64,000 bases of DNA from Poa pratensis (lineage: Eukaryota > Streptophyta > Magnoliopsida > Poales > Poaceae), in the NCBI GenBank assembly GCA_947311845.1, contig CAMZMU010000111.1, positions 13,894,006 through 13,958,005 of the forward strand, given 5' to 3'. This document shows positions 40,853-55,200 of the stretch, in pieces (the stretch's first letter is position 1; each line of letters opens with the position of its first letter). The notes beneath the pieces were generated by a model. That model searched no databases, was not told where the DNA came from, and saw only the letters and a program-made list of their open reading frames with translations. The translations under genes and the position numbers were made by a program.

Positions 40853-41535
40853 GCAGGCAGCGGCGCTGGCTGGTGTGACATTCCGGACGGGCTCCATCAT
40901 CGACTCCGGCGAGCGCGTCGTTTGCGGGCTCGTCTGCAAGCTCGGCGCGCTGAACTTCATCAGCGACAACGCTGGATGCTTCGGCAGCAGGCCGTTCCCG
41001 ACGAACGGCTGCCTCATCAGCTTCGGCACCTTCGTGACCTACGTCGCCACCGAGGTTGTCTGCAAGTACCCCGAGCAGGTGCTTGTGGCTGAGGATCCTC
41101 CTGCTATCTGTGCGGCTCGCGGCCGGCGTAGCGCTCGCCCCGGGAGCTGCGCAGAGGTCATGATGACCGGCACTGCGGCTGATGCCGGTAAAGGAGAACC
41201 CGGCAAAGAGATGCCGGTAATCCTGCCCCCAAGGTTACCAGATCGGCGAAAGTGCCGCTGGAGAGGAGGGAGAACCTCCCCGGTCAGGCCGGTACATCCC
41301 ATGTGCCGGTTAAGCCGGCTCACCTCGAGGAGATCATAGAGAAACTGGCTGTGCCGGTAGCTGCCGGTACAGATGCTGCCCAATCAGAGGCAGAGTTGGA
41401 GGCACGGCGTCAGAGCTTGCTTCAGGAGGCTCTGGAGATGGCCGAGGTGAGAGAGAATTCGGGATAACTGTCCGTGAGTATAACCAAGCACATGGTTTTA
41501 CCCCGGTAGCTGCTCGCCCTAGTCGAGTAGAGGAT
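40853..41535 (+). other. Tat 5' leader
   Basis: Leader between PBS and the first gag-like frames. The first 60-80 bp are shared with the second internal region at 60927. A partial frame GERVVCGLVCKLGALNFISD has no recognised domain. Confidence 0.4.
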
Positions 41536-43606
41536 GTGCGCAAGAGGGGTAAAAACCTCAATGCCGAGATTGCTAGAGATGGTAGATCTAGCTCCAGTAA
41601 AACTCCTAGTACTTATCGGTCGAAAAACCGAAGTATAGTTCCCCTGCTAAGACTCTTAGAGCTGCCGAGGCAGCAAGAGCCGAGTTGTCAGGCTTATCCG
41701 GAGAAGCTCTCCGTAGGCAGCAAGACCGAGTTAATGAGCTGGTAGCTGTGGCTACCCGGCAGAATGAGGCCTATCGCAAGGCCAACACAGTTGCAGGTGG
41801 GTCCGATGTTGTTCACTCGGCTAGGGGAGCCAGTGGATCTAAGGGGCAAGCTTCATCACCGCATGTCGGTGGAGATCGTGACCGGAGTGTAAACTCCGGT
41901 AAGAGCAAACAGATACAGGTGTATGATCCGGCGTGTGCCGGAAAACAGGTAGTTGGGCGAGGTAGTGCCGGCCGGGGTAGAAGCAATCCCGGTCAGGGCG
42001 GTCCAGGTGCCGGGTAGTTAACTCGGCTGGCCGAGGTTATCCACCTCGGTATCCGACACAAAATCTCGCCCAGCAGCAGCAGCAAAATGTCGGGCATGTC
42101 CAGCAGCCGCAAGTTGTTGAACAGGTGGCTAACCGTTATGATGATGGTTACTCGGCTATGGAGAAAGCCGGGTATCCGAGATATGAAGGTGCACTGGGAT
42201 CTCGGTTGGGACCTCGCCAGTTGTCACCAAATGATGCACGCTACAAGTTGGACAGGATTTATATGTCCGAGATGCTGGAAGAGCAAGGTCCACCTGGCCC
42301 GGCATGTTTTGGACCTCGGATCATGAGGGAACCACCGGTGCGGCACTTTCAGCTGAACCGAGGTGCAAAAACATATGACGGCAGCACTAAGCCGGAGGAC
42401 TGGCTGACAGATTATGTGTCGGCAGTGCATATTGCGGGAGGAAACCGCAGATGGGCGGTGAGGTATATCCCGCAGATGTTGGAAGGGCCAGCCCGGATTT
42501 GGCTGAACAACCTGCGAGAGGGCAGCGTTGATTGCTGGCTGGACTTTGAAGAAGCATTTGTTAGCAACTTCTCCAGCACGTACAAGAGACCAAACCGTCC
42601 TCAGCAGCTTGCGATGTGCAAGCAGAGGGATAATGAAACTGACCGGGATTACTTAACCCGGTGGAGTACTATTCGCAATTCCTGTGAAGGAGTTGTGAGG
42701 CACAGGCCATATCTTGGTTTGCCCAGGGTGCCGACATGGCTCCATGCTCTGGCAGAAGTTGCAGAGGGAAATGCCGGCCACTCTGGCCGAGACAATCCGG
42801 ATTGCGGATAGCTATGCACTGGGTGATCCGATGCAACCTTTGCTGAACTCGGGAGAGCCGAGTAGAAGATACCCGGTGAATAACAGACCCGGGCCAGTCA
42901 GGCAGAACGATCGCCAGGACTTCGGTAACAAGAGGAGAGAACCGGATTACCGGTATGGCTCAAACCAGGTTGCAGCTGTAAACCAAGACCAGCCAGATGC
43001 CGGCAATAGCCAGCGTCCGAAGTTCAATGGCCCAGCATGGGGCCAGAATCAAGAAGGGAAGAGGCCATGGGGTGACCAGAAGCCATCCTTAACTTATGAG
43101 GCTATGTTGGATGGGCCTTGCAGTTTCCACACCCAAGACATCCGCAGGCCTGCAAACCATACAACTCGGCAGTGCAGCTGGTATCAGCGCACAAGGGGAG
43201 AAGGAGCCAGAGCCGGAGGAAATCAAGTGGGGGCACCTCAGAGAATTCCGCCGAGGCAAAACTTGCCGCTTACCGGAGCAAATGCTATCCCGGTGATTCC
43301 GCCAGTTCCGAGGCAAGCAGATCCGAAACCTGTGAATCAGGTGAATGTCGGAGGGAACAATAACAACACTGGTCCCAGCAGGCAGGGAGAGTATCCCCAG
43401 GGAGATTACAGAGAAGCTCATCAGAGCTATGTGATATTTGTGACCGAGCCAACTGACAAGAAGAGCTTGCATCGGCGTGCACTGGAGGTGAACGCAGTTA
43501 TGCCGGCTGTGCCGAAGTATTTGCACTGGTCCGAGCAAGAATCACTTGGAGCAGAAGGGATCATCCCCGAGTTATGCCAACTCCGGGAGGTTATGCATTG
43601 GTAGTG
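41536..43606 (+). pseudogene. Tat GAG region, frameshifted
   Basis: The Retrotrans_gag core is clear at about 42330-42680 (REPPVRHFQLNRGAKTYDGS, WLTDYVSAVHIAGGNRRWAV, LAMCKQRDNETDRDYLTRWS). Upstream Ser/Gly-rich frames (41536-42017) and downstream frames (TLAETIRIADSYALGD; SLTYEAMLDGPCSFHTQD) belong to the same protein but lie in other frames, with shifts near 42020 and 42720. Confidence 0.8.
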
Positions 43607-44223
43607 GATCCGACATTCTTCGGACCCACACTCAATATTCGGTTCACCCGAGTTCTCATTGATAATGGGAGTGCTATCAATATCATGTACCGAGACACCA
43701 TGGTGAAGATGGGTATCTCGGCAAACATGCTGCAACCGAGTCACACCTTCATGGCATAGTGCCGGGTGTTTCATGTGCACCTATGGGCAAAATTTGGGTT
43801 GATGTGTTTTGGCACCAAGGACAACTGCCGAACTGAGAGTATCCAGTTTGAGGTAGTGGACCTCGAAAGTCCATACCATGCTTTACTCGGTAGGCCTGCA
43901 TTGTCCAAGTTCATGATATCCACCCATGTGGGTTACCTCAAGATGAAAATGCCGGGTCCTAATGGCATCATCACTATCTCGGGTGATTACAAGCGTGCAC
44001 TGGAGTGTGCCTCGGCTGGATCGTGCTTAGCCGAGTCACTGATTATCGCTGCAGAGAAGAAGAAGATCCATGAAGTGGTGGCATTGGCTCAGTCCGCGCA
44101 ACTCGGTATGCCGGGTATGGCTAACCCGGAGCAGAATGCAACTTTCGAGGTGCCCAAGAGACCAAGAAGATCAATGTTGACCCGGCATGTCCGGACCACA
44201 ACGTCATCATTGGTACCGGGTTA
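43574..44223 (+). pseudogene. Tat aspartic protease region
   Basis: Active site VLIDNGSAINIMYRDTMVKM (Asp-Asn-Gly) is followed after a stop at 43757-43759 by FEVVDLESPYHALLGRPALS and KFMISTHVGYLKMKMPGPNG, the usual C-terminal half of a Gypsy protease. Confidence 0.8.
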
Positions 44224-44447
44224 ACTGAGAAATAGGAAGGCGAGCTCAGTCACTTCCTCCGTGAGAACCGGGATATCTTTGCATGGTCAAATCAGGACCT
44301 GCCAGGTGTTCCGAGGGAGTTGGCTGAGCACTCTTTGTTCGTCAGACCGGATATGAAACCGGTGAAGCAACCTATGCGACGTCTCTCGGATGAGAGGAGA
44401 AAGGTGATAGGTGATGAACTGGCCAGATTACTTGCATCTGGTTCATC

Positions 44448-45101
44448 ATGGAAGTGCTGCACCCGGACTGGTTGTCTAACCCGGTCCTGGTGGAAAAGAA
44501 AAAAGATGACCCGAATGTGGCCATTGTGTGGCGTATGTGTATTGATTACACAAACTTGAACAAGGCATGTCCTAAGGATCCATTCCCGCTGCCTCGGATT
44601 GATCAAGTGATCGATTCCACAGCCGGGTGTGAGCTGTTATCCTTTGTAGATGCTTATTCTGGTTTTCACCAGATACCACTGAACCCTGCTGATCAAATGA
44701 AAACTGCTTTTATCACCCCGTATGGGGCTTATTGCTATCGTGTCATGACCTTTGGTTTGAGAAATGCTGGTGCCACTTACCAGAGATGTATGCAAAAATG
44801 CTTGCATGATCAAATAGGAAAAAATGTGCAGGTGTATGTCGATGACATTGTCATCAAGTCTAAGGAGAAATCCTCTCTGATTGATGATCTCCGAGAAACA
44901 TTTGAGAATCTAAGGAAATTCCGGATAAAACTTAACCCGGACAAATGTACCTTCGGTGTGCCGGCAGGCAAATTACTCGGTTTCCTCGTGTCAAGCCGAG
45001 GTATCGAGGTGAACCCGACAAAAATCCGTGCTATTGAAAGCATGAGGTTACCGACATGTCTCAAAGACGTGCAGAAATTCACTGGATGTTTGGCATCTTA
45101 A
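44448..45101 (+). pseudogene. Tat reverse transcriptase
   Basis: Core RT motifs are continuous: CIDYTNLNKACPKDPFPLPR, LSFVDAYSGFHQIPLNPADQ, RVMTFGLRNAGATYQRCMQK and the active site YVDDIVIKS near 44836. The frame ends at LKDVQKFTGCLAS; thumb and first RNase H sequence continues in other frames from 45056. Confidence 0.9.
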
Positions 45102-45623
45102 GTCGGTTTGTTAGCAGGTTGGGAGAAAAGGCATTGCCTTTGTATCAACTCATGAAGAAAACAACCCACTTCGTGTGGACCCCGCAAGCAGATGCGGCGT
45201 TCACCGAGTTAAAAAAGATGTTGGCAACTGCGCCGATACTGGCTCACCATTACCCAAAGAGCCGATGTTGCTCTACATTGCAGCCACAAACCGGGTTGTG
45301 AGTGTCGTATTGGTAGTGGAGCGAGAAGAGATGGCAAAACTGTGCAGAGGCCAGTGTATTACCTGAGCGAGGTGATCTCGTGTCCAAGCAGAACTATCCT
45401 CACTACCAGAAATGACATATGGTGTCTATCTGGCTGCTAAGAAGTTGAAACATTACTTCCAAGAGCATTCAATCACTGTGGTGTGTGAGGCTCCTATCTC
45501 GGAGATCATTGGGTGTAAAGATGCAACTGGCCGAGTAGCCAAGTGGGCTATCGAGGTGTCCCCTTACACTCCTCACTATGAAAGAAGAGATGCCATTAAA
45601 TCTCAGGCACTGCCGGATTTCTG

Positions 45624-46088
45624 GTGGATTGGGCTGAAATGCAATATGAGCCACCACCTGACCCCAATTACTGGAGAATGCACTTTGATGGTTCAAGGAC
45701 AAAAATTGGTTTAGGTGCCGGGGTAGTCCTTACCTCGCCAAAGCATGATCAACTGAGATATGTGTTGCAGATTCATTTTGCGGCATCTAACAATGTGGCC
45801 GAGTATGAGGCACTTGTTCATGGGCTAAATGTGGCCAAAGAAATTGGTATTCGCCGGATAGAATGTTTCGGAGACTCGGATTTGGTGGTGCAGCAAGTCT
45901 CGGGAAATTGGGATGCTTTAGACGCCAACATGGCGTTGTATCGGTTTCATGTCCAGAAGATCTCGGGGTTCTTTGAAGGTTGCGAGCTCACGCATATACC
46001 TCGGGCTGAAAATGACGCCGCCGATGTACTGTCCAAGCTAGGTTCATCCCGGGATCCAATTCCACCCGGCATAGCCTTGGAGCATTGA
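45624..46088 (+). pseudogene. Tat RNase H (second, plant-type)
   Basis: MHFDGSRTKIGLGAGVVLTS, then AEYEALVHGLNVAKEIGIRR, GDSDLVVQQVSGNW and HIPRAENDAADVLSKL carry the D-E-D-D residues of a cellular-type RNase H. A second RNase H after the retroviral one is typical of Tat elements. Confidence 0.8.
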
Positions 46089-46409
46089 GGAAGCCATCAA
46101 TCAAACCATCGCCGAGTCCGAGTCAATTTTTATCCCGGCGAAACCGGAGTCTGGTGCTGTTCCCATGGACGTCGATGTCGGATGCATTTGGGAGAACCCG
46201 GGGACTGCTTGGCAGAACCCGGGGACTGGTTACTCTATCTCGGAAGAAGTAATGTCGGTTGATCTCATGGAGGTGGATGATCCGGTCTTTCCTGTGCGTC
46301 CTGTGCCGGAGTGGGCACAACCAATAATGGCATATGATGGAAGTTTGCCAAGTAATGAAGTTGAAGCTAGGCAAGTGCAAAGAAGATCCAAGGCATACAC
46401 CATCATCAA

Positions 46410-47564
46410 CCAGAGTTATACAAGAGAAGTGTGACCGAGGTACTGCAGCGCTGTGTCGAGCCGCAGGAAGGGCAGAGATGCTCCTGGAAATTCATCAGGG
46501 AGATGTGGTCATCATGCTTCATCAAGAGCCTTGGTGGCTAAGGTATTCCGGCATGGGTTTTATTGGCCCAGTGCTTTGAACCAGGCAGAAGATATCGTCA
46601 GAAAGTGTGAGGGATGTCAGAGGTTTGCTAAAAAGATCCACCTGCCAGCCTCGGCACTCAAGACAATTCCAATCACTTGGCCCTTTGCAGTTTGGTGTTG
46701 GATATGGTGGGAGAGTTCAGGCCAGCCCGAGGTAACATGACTCATATGCTGGTGATGGTGGACAAGTTCACCAAGTGGATCGAGGTAAAGCCAATCCGGA
46801 AGTGTGATGGTCACACAGCGGTGACCTTTTTGAAGGACATCATTTTGAGATATGGTTACCCCCATAGCATTATCTCGGATAATGGCACAAACTTTGCTGT
46901 GGGAGAGTTTGCTCGGTTCTGTGCGGATAAGAGAATTCGGTTGGACATAGCCTCGGTGGCACACCCTGAGGCAAATGGGCAAGTGGAAAGAGCAAATGCA
47001 TTGGTGTTAGCCGGTATCAAAGCCCGGTTGATTGAACCACTGTTGCGAACTCCGGGATGTTGGATAGAGGAGATACCAGCAGTTGTGGGGTCTAAGGACC
47101 ACACCAAATCGATCAACTGGCTATACGCCATTTTTTCTGGTCTATGGAGCAGAAGCGGTCCTACCGACCGACATGGAATATGACTCGCCGAGAGTGGCGC
47201 TGTACACTGAAACCGAGGCAAAAGAAGCTCGGGAAAATGATGTTGATTTGCTCGAAGAAGCACGAGAACTGACCTTATCTCGGTCAGCTATTATCAGCAA
47301 AATCTCCGACGCTATCATAGCCGGAAGATCAGCCCTCGGGTTTTCCGAGAGGGAGATTTGGTGTTGAGGCTAGTGCAACGCAAAGCAGGCCGACACAAGT
47401 TGTCACCTCCATGGGAGGGACCATTCATTGTGAGCAAGGCTCTGCACAATGATTCATACTATCTTATAGATGCACAGGCACCGAGGAAAAATGTGATGGA
47501 CAAATCCGGAGAGGAGACCAAAAGACCCTGGAATGTAGCTCTACTCCGTCCCTTTTACTCATAA
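46410..47564 (+). pseudogene. Tat integrase
   Basis: Zinc-finger remnants (VRKCEGCQRFAKKIH near 46600) precede the catalytic core: VMVDKFTKWIEVKPIRKCDG, IISDNGTNF and EANGQVERANALVLAGIKAR. C-terminal pieces (LRLVQRKAGRHKLSPPWEGP) follow. Several frameshifts separate them. Confidence 0.85.
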
Positions 47565-48187
47565 GGGCGCAGTGTATGTATCTCGGTTTTCCTTTGAATA
47601 AAATGCCGGCACTCCGAAAAGAAACTCGGGGACTGCCTTTGTCTATATGCTTGTGTTTTATCTCGGTTTTTTCTGTGTTGTTCATATGTCGGATGATTTT
47701 GAGACCTCGTTTCAAAGTTCAAGTAATGTATGCTATTTGTTGTGATCTTGTGACTCGACTGACGAACGCCGAAATGGCAGTCAAGAGCAGAGGTTATGGT
47801 ATATGGTAAACATGAAAATGGACTCGGGGACTCGGTCCTAAAAAGATCCGACATATGTCGTTTACTAACCCGGTTTTTTCGTTCCTTTTCCTTGTGTCGG
47901 ATGACTCTAAACCTTACCTCAAAATTTACAAGTATTGTATGCTATAATGATTGATCTTGTGACTCGACTGTCGAACGCCTAAATGGTAGACAAGAGCAAA
48001 GATTACTAAGTATAGTAAACAAGAAAGTAAACTCGGGGACTTGGTGCAAAGTGATACGGCATTAAGCTTGTCTTGTTGAAACTATATGATATAGCAGATA
48101 AAAGTAGCACTGCGAGATACTTAAAAGTATATTTACATCTGCACCCGGCATTCCGGGGATTTAATAGTTCAATGTTTGATAAGCTTA
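47565..48187. other. Tat spacer between pol and antisense ORF
   Basis: No domain. Two diverged copies of a roughly 165 bp unit occur (GATCTTGTGACTCGACTG(A/T)C near 47743 and 47953, each followed by CGAACGCC and AATGG(C/T)AG). Confidence 0.5.
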
Positions 48188-49234
48188 GGCAGCTGCCTCG
48201 GAGGAGCTCGGAGCAGTTGGAGCGGTGCGAGGCTCGGGAGCAGTCTCGGCGGCAGAGAGAAGCTTCAGTGGTTGGAGCAACCTCGGGTGTTGGAGTGGCT
48301 GCCGAGGCACCAGCAGTGTCGGATACCGGCTTCTCAGAAGTCTCGGTTACCGGCTTCTCTGAAGTGTCGGTCGCGGTCGACTTGGCAGTGTCGGTCGCAG
48401 CCGGCTTGGCAATGTCGGTTGCTCCGGCAGCAGAAGTCTCGGTTGCCGGCAGCAGCAGTCTCGGTCGCTCCGGCAGTGGCAGCGTCGGGAGCTTCGGCCT
48501 CGATCTCCTCATCGATGTCATCTTCTCGTCTTCACCTCTTCATCATCCTGGTCATCTTCTTCGTCATCCGAGTAGGCGGGACCCGGAATGAAGTGTCGGG
48601 TGGGAGCATAGCTGGCCATGAATTTGGCTGCATCTTTGCGGCTCTCTATCAGTGTCGGATCGGAGGTCCATTTGGAGCCTTGGCGCAGGGAGCGCACGGC
48701 GTTGAGGTTGATGGACTCGTACCAGGAGAGCACAAAGGTCAGTGCTTGATCAGCTCCGGCACGAGCTGCTGAGGATCTCCACTCTCGGATCCTGGCCTCG
48801 GCCCCGACAGACACTTGGAAATTCTTCAATGCTAGCCGGAGTTGGAGATCCTGGCCATAAGGCTCGGTAAGCTTTGATACCGGCATCAAGAAGATCCAGG
48901 CCAATGGCCTTCAGGGAGAGATGCGAGCATTCAGAGCAGTCAAGGATCTTCAATATCCCATTCCTCCGGGATTGGGCCAGCCTCGGCTCTCTTCGCTCGT
49001 GCCTTGCGAACAGTGTTGAGTGCAGCAGCCTTGGAGTGGGCGAAGTGATCTGAAGATAGAAAAGCTATCACCGAATTGAGTTATATACCGGCATATCTTA
49101 ATGTCGGTACAAGCAATGAAACAAAAAGAAAGGATAAAGAAACTTACTGTCCATCTCCTTGTTCAGCCGGGTGAGCTCGCGGAGCCAGATGTCGGATTTT
49201 GCCTTGAGGGCATCCAGTTCTCCTTGAGCGAGGT

Positions 49235-49247
49235 NNNNNNNNNNNNN
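49235..49247. other. Assembly gap (13 N)
   Basis: A run of 13 N. Sequence left of it ends with the same bases as 55637; sequence right of it starts with the same bases as 42769. Confidence 1.
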
Positions 49248-52200
49248 AAATGCCGCCACTCTGGCCGAGACAATCCGGATTGCGGATAGCTATGCACTGG
49301 TGATCCGACCTTTGCTGAACTCGGGAGAGCCGAGTAGATACCCGGTGAATAACAGACCCGGCCAGTCAGCAGAACGATCGCCAGGACTTCGGTAACAAGA
49401 AGAGAGAAGCCGGATTACCGGTATGGCTCAAACCAGTTGCAGCGGTAAACCAAGACCAGCCAGATGCCGGCATAGCCAGCGTCCGAAGTTCAATGGCCCA
49501 GCATGGGGCCAGAATCAAGAAGGGAAGAGGCCATGGGGTGGACCAGAAGCCATCCTTAACTTATGAGGCTATGTTGGATGGGCCTTGCAGTTTCCACACC
49601 CAAGACATCCGCAGGCCTGCAAACCATACAACTCGGCAGTGCAGCTGGTATCAGCGCACAAGGGGAGGAAGGAGCCAGAGCCGGAGGAAATCAAGGGGGC
49701 ACCTCAGAGAATTCCGCCGAGGCAAAACTGCCGCTTACGGAGCAAATGCTATCCCGGTGATTCCGCCAGTTCCGAGGCAAGCAGATCGAAACCTGTGAAT
49801 CAGTGAATGTCGGAGGGAACAATAACAACACTGGTCCCAGCAGGCAGGAGAGTATCCCCAGGAGATTTACAGAGAAGCTCATCAGAGCTATGTGTATTTG
49901 TGACCGAGCCAACTGACAAGAAGAGCTTGCATCGGCGTGCACTGGAGTGAACGCAGTTATGCCGTGCCGAAGTATTTGCACTGGTCCGAGCAAGAAATCA
50001 CTTGGAGCAGAAGGATCATCCCCGAGTTATGCCAACTCCGGGAGGTTATGCATTGGTGTGGATCCGACATTCTTCGGACCACACTCAATATTCGGTTCAC
50101 CCGAGTTCTCATTGATAATGGGAGTGCTATCAATATCATGTACCGAGACACCATGGTGAAGATGGGTATCTCGGCAAACATGCTGCAACCGAGTCTACAC
50201 ACTTTCATGGCATAGTGCCAGGTGTTTCATGTGCACCTATGGGCAAAATTTGGGTTGATGTGTTTTGGCACCAAGGACAACTGCCGAACTGAGAGTATCA
50301 GTTTGAGGTAGTGGACCTCGAAAGTCCATACCATGCTTTACTCGGTAGGCCTGCATTGTCCAAGTTCATGATATCCACCCATGTGGGTTACCTCAAGATG
50401 AAAATGCCGGGTCCTAATGGCATCATCACTATCTCGGGTGATTACAAGCGTGCACTGGAGTGTGCCTCGGCTGGATCGTGCTTAGCCGAGTCACTGATTA
50501 TGCTGCAGAGAGAAGAAGATCATGAAGGTGGGCATTGGCTCAGTCCGCGCAACTCGGTATGCCGGGTATGGCTAACCCGGAGCAGAATGCAACTTTCGAG
50601 GTGCCAAAGGAGACCAAGAAGATCAATGTTGACCCGGCATGTCCGGACCACAACGTCATCATTGGTACCGGGTTAACTGAGAAATAGGAAGGCGAGCTCA
50701 GTCACTTCCTCCGTGAGAACCGGGATATCTTTGCATGGTCAAATCAGGACCTGCCAGGTGTTCCGAGGGAGTTGGCTGAGCACTCTTTGTTCGTCAGACC
50801 GGATATGAACCGGTGAAGCAACCTATGCGACGTCTCTCGGATGAGAGGAGAAAGTGATAGGTGATGAACTGGCCAGATTACTTGCATCTGGTTCATCATG
50901 GAAGTGCTGCACCCGGACTGGTTGTCTAACCCGGTCCTGGTGGAAAAGAAAAAGATGACCCGAATGTGGCCATTGTGTGGCGTATGTGTATTGATTACAC
51001 AAACTTGAACAAGGCATGTCCTAAGGATCCATTCCCGCTGCCTCGGATAGATCAAGTGATCGATTCCACAGCCGGTGTGAGCTGTTATCCTTTGTAGATG
51101 CTATTCTGGTTTTCACCAGATACCACTGAACCCTGCTGATCAAATGAAAACTGCTTTTATCACCCCGTATGGGGCTTATTGCTATCGTGTCATGACCTTT
51201 GGTTTGAGAAATGCTGGTGCCATCTTACCAGATGTATGCAAAAATGCTTGCATGATCAAATAGGAAAAAATGTGCAGGTGTATGTCGATGACATTGTCAT
51301 CAAGTCTAAGGAGAAATCACTCTGATTGATGATCTCGAGAAACATTTGAGAATCTAAGGAAATTCCGGATAAAACTTAACCCGGACAAATGTACTTCGGT
51401 GTGCCGGCAGGCAAATTATCGGTTTCCTCGTGTCAAGCCGAGGTATCGAGGTGACCCGACAAAAATGTGCTATTGAAAGCATGAGGTTACCGACATGTCT
51501 CAAAGACGTGCAGAAATTCACTGGATGTTTGGCATCTTAAGTCGGTTTGTTAGCAGGTTGGGAGAAAAGGCATTGCCTTTGTATCAACTCATGAAGAAAA
51601 CAACCACTTGTGTGGACCCCGCAAGCAGATGCGGCGTTCACCGAGTTAAAAAAGATTGGCAACTGCGCCGATACTGGCTTCACCATTACCAAAGAGCCGA
51701 TGTTGCTCTACATTGCAGCCACAAACCGGTTGTGAGTGTCGTATTGGTAGTGGAGCGAGAAGAGATGGCAAAACTGTGCAAGGCCAGTGTATTACCTGAG
51801 CGAGGTGATCTCGTTATCCAAGCAGAACTACCTCACTACCAGAAGATGACATATGGTGTCTATCTGGCTGCTAAGAAGTTGAAACATTACTTCCAAGAGC
51901 ATTCAATCACTGTGGTGTGTGAGGCTCCTATCTCGGAGATCATTGGGTGTAAAGATGCAACTGGCCGAGTAGCCAAGTGGGCTATCGAGGTGTCCCCTTA
52001 CACTCCTCACTATGAAAGAAGAGATGCCATTAAATCTCAGGCACTGCCGGATTTCTGGTGGATTGGGCTGAAATGCAATATGAGCCACCATTGCCTGACT
52101 CCAATTACTGGAGAATGCACTTTGATGGTTCAAGACAAAAATTGGTTTAGGTGCCGGGGTAGTCCTTACCTCGCCAAAGCATGATCACTGAGATATGTGT

Positions 52201-55200
52201 TGCAGATTCATTTTGCGGCATCTAACAATGTGGCCGAGTATGAGGCACTTGTTCATGGGCTAAATGTGGCCAAAGAAATTGGTATTCGCGGATAGAATGT
52301 TTCGGAGACTCGGATTTGGTGGTGCAGCAAGTCTCGGGAAATTGGGATGCTTTAGACGCCAACATGGCGTTGTATCGGTTTCATGTCCAAAAGATCTGGG
52401 TTCTTTGAAGGTTGCGAGCTCACGCATATACCTCGGGCTGAAAATGACGCGCCGATGTACTGTCCAAGCTAGGTTCATCCCGGGATCCAATTCCACCCGG
52501 CATAGCCTTGGAGCATTGAGGAAGCCATCAATCAAACCATCGCCGAGTCCGAGTCAATTTTATCCCGGCAAAACCGGAGTCTGGTGCTGTTCCCATGGAC
52601 GTCGATGTCGGATGCATTTGGGAGAACCCGGGGACTGCTTGGCAGAACCCGGGGACTGGTTACTCTATCTCGAAGAAGTAATGTCGGTTGATCTCATGGA
52701 GGTGGATGATCCGGTCTTTCCTGTGCGTCCTGTGCCGGAGTGGGCACAACCAATAATGGCATTATATGATGGATGGGAGTTTGCCAAGTAATGAAGTTGA
52801 AGCTAGGCAAGTGCAAAGAAGATCCAAGGCATACACCATCATCAACCACGAGTTATACAAGAGAAGTGTGACCGAGGTACTGCAGCGCTGTGTCGAGCCG
52901 CAGGAAGGGCAAGAGATGCTCCTGGAAATTCATCAGGAGAATGTGGTCATCATGCTTCATCAAGAGCCTTGGTGGCTAAGTATTCCGGCATGGGTTTTAT
53001 TGGCCCAGTGCTTTGACCAGGCAGAAGATATCGTCGAAAGTGTGAGGGATGTCAGGTTTGCTAAAAAGATCCACCTGCCAGCCTCGGCACTCAAGACAAT
53101 TCCAATCACTTGGCCCTTTGCAGTTTGGTGCTTGGATATGGGGAGAGATTCAGGCCAGCCCGAGGTAACATGACTCATATGCTGGTGATGGTGGACAAGT
53201 TCACAAGTGGATCGAGGTAAAGCCAATCCGGAAGTGTGATGGTCACACAGCTGTGACCTTTTTGAAGGACATCATTTTGAGATATGGTTACCCCATAGCA
53301 TTATCTCGGATAATGGCACAAACTTTGCTGTGGGAGAGTTTGCTCGGTTCTGTGCGGATAAGAGAATTCGGTTGGACATAGCCTCGGTGGCACACCCTGA
53401 GGCAAATGGGCAAGTGGAAAGAGCAAATGCATTGGTGTTAGCCGGTATCAAAGCCCGGTTGATTGAACCACTGTTGCGAACTCGGGATGTTGGATAGAGG
53501 AGATACCAGCGTTGTGGGGTCTAAGGACCACACCAATCGATCAACTGGCTATACGCCATTTTTTCTGGTCTATGGAGCAGAAGCGGTTCCGACCGACATG
53601 GAATATGACTCGCCGAGAGTGGCGCTGTACACTGAAACCGAGGCAAGAAGCTCGGGAAAATGATGTTGATTTGCTCGAAGAAGCACGAGAACTGACCTTA
53701 TCTCGGTCAGCTATTATCAGCAAAATCTCCGACGCTATCATAGCCGGAAGATCAGCCTCGGGTATTCCGAGAGGGAGATTTGGTGTTGAGGCTAGTGCAA
53801 CGCAAAGCAGGCCGACACAAGTTGTCACCTCCATGGGAGGGACCATTCATTGTGAGCAAGGCTCTGCACAATGATTCATACTATCTTATAGATGCACAGG
53901 CACCGAGGAAAAAATGTGATGGACAAATCGGAGAGGAGACCAAAAGACCCTGGAATGTAGCTCTACTCGTCCCTTTTACTCATAAGGGCGCAGTGTATGT
54001 ATCTCGGTTTTCCTTTGAATAAAATGCCGGCACTCCGAAAAGAAACTCGGGGACTGCCTTTGTATATGCTTGTGTTTTATCTCGGTTTTTTCTGTGTTGT
54101 TCATATGTCGGATGATTTTGAGACCTCGTTTCAAAGTTCAAGTAATGTATGCTATTTTGTTGTGATCTTGTGACTCGACTGACGAACGCCGAAATGGCAG
54201 TCAAGAGCAGAGGTTATGGTATATGGTAAACATGAAAATGGACTCGGGGACTCGGTCCTAAAAAGATCCGACATATGTCGTTTACTAACCCGGTTTTTCG
54301 TTCCTTTTCTTGTGTCGGATGACTCTAAACCTTACCTCAAAATTTACAAGTATTGTATGCTATAATGATTGATCTTGTGACTCGACTGTCGAAAGCCTAA
54401 ATGGTAGACAAGAGCAAAGATTACTAAGTATAGTAAACAAGAAAGTAAACTCGGGGACTTGGTGCAAAGTGATACGGCATTAAGCTTGTCTTGTTGAACT
54501 AATATGATAAGAGTAGCACGGAAAGTAGCACTGCGAGTACTTAAACGTATATTTACATTGCACCCGGCATTCCGGGGATTTAATAGTTCAAGTTTGATAA
54601 GCTTAGGCAGCTGCCTCGGAGGAGCTCGGAGCAGTTGGAGCGGTGCGAGGCTGGGAGCAGTCTCGGCGGCAGAAGAGCTTCAGTGGTTGGAGCAACCTCG
54701 GGAGTTGGAGTGGCTGCCGAGGCACAGCAGTGTCGGTTACCGGCTTCTCAGAAGTCTCGGTTACCGGCTTCTCTGAAGTGTCTCGGTCAGCCGGTCGACT
54801 TGGCATGTCGGTGCAGCCGGCTTGGCAATGTCGGTTGCTCAGCAGCAGAAGTCGGTTGCTCGGCTGCAGCAGTCTCGGTCGCTCCGGCAGTGGCAGGTCG
54901 GGAGTCTCGGCCTCGATCTCCTCATCGATGTCATCTTCTCGTCCCTCTTCATCATCCTGGTCATCTTCTTCGTCATCCGAGTAGGCGGGACCCGGGATGA
55001 AGTGTCGGGTGGGAGCATAGCTGGCCATGAATTTGGCTGCATCTTTGCGGCTCTCTATCAGTGTCGGATCGGAGGTCCATTTGGAGCCTTGGCGCAGGGA
55101 GCGCACGGCGTTGAGGTTGATGGACTCGTACCAGGAGAGCACAAAGGTCAGTGCTTGATCAGCTCCGGCACGAGCTGCTGAGATCTCCACTCTCGGACCT

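Larger units (their letters stand above)
42769..49234 (+). repeat. Copy 1 of a ~6.4 kb near-identical segment
   Basis: 6466 bp from AAATGCCGGCCACTCTGG to GAGCGAGGT, ending exactly at the N run. Copy 2 is 49248-55637. Confidence 0.92.
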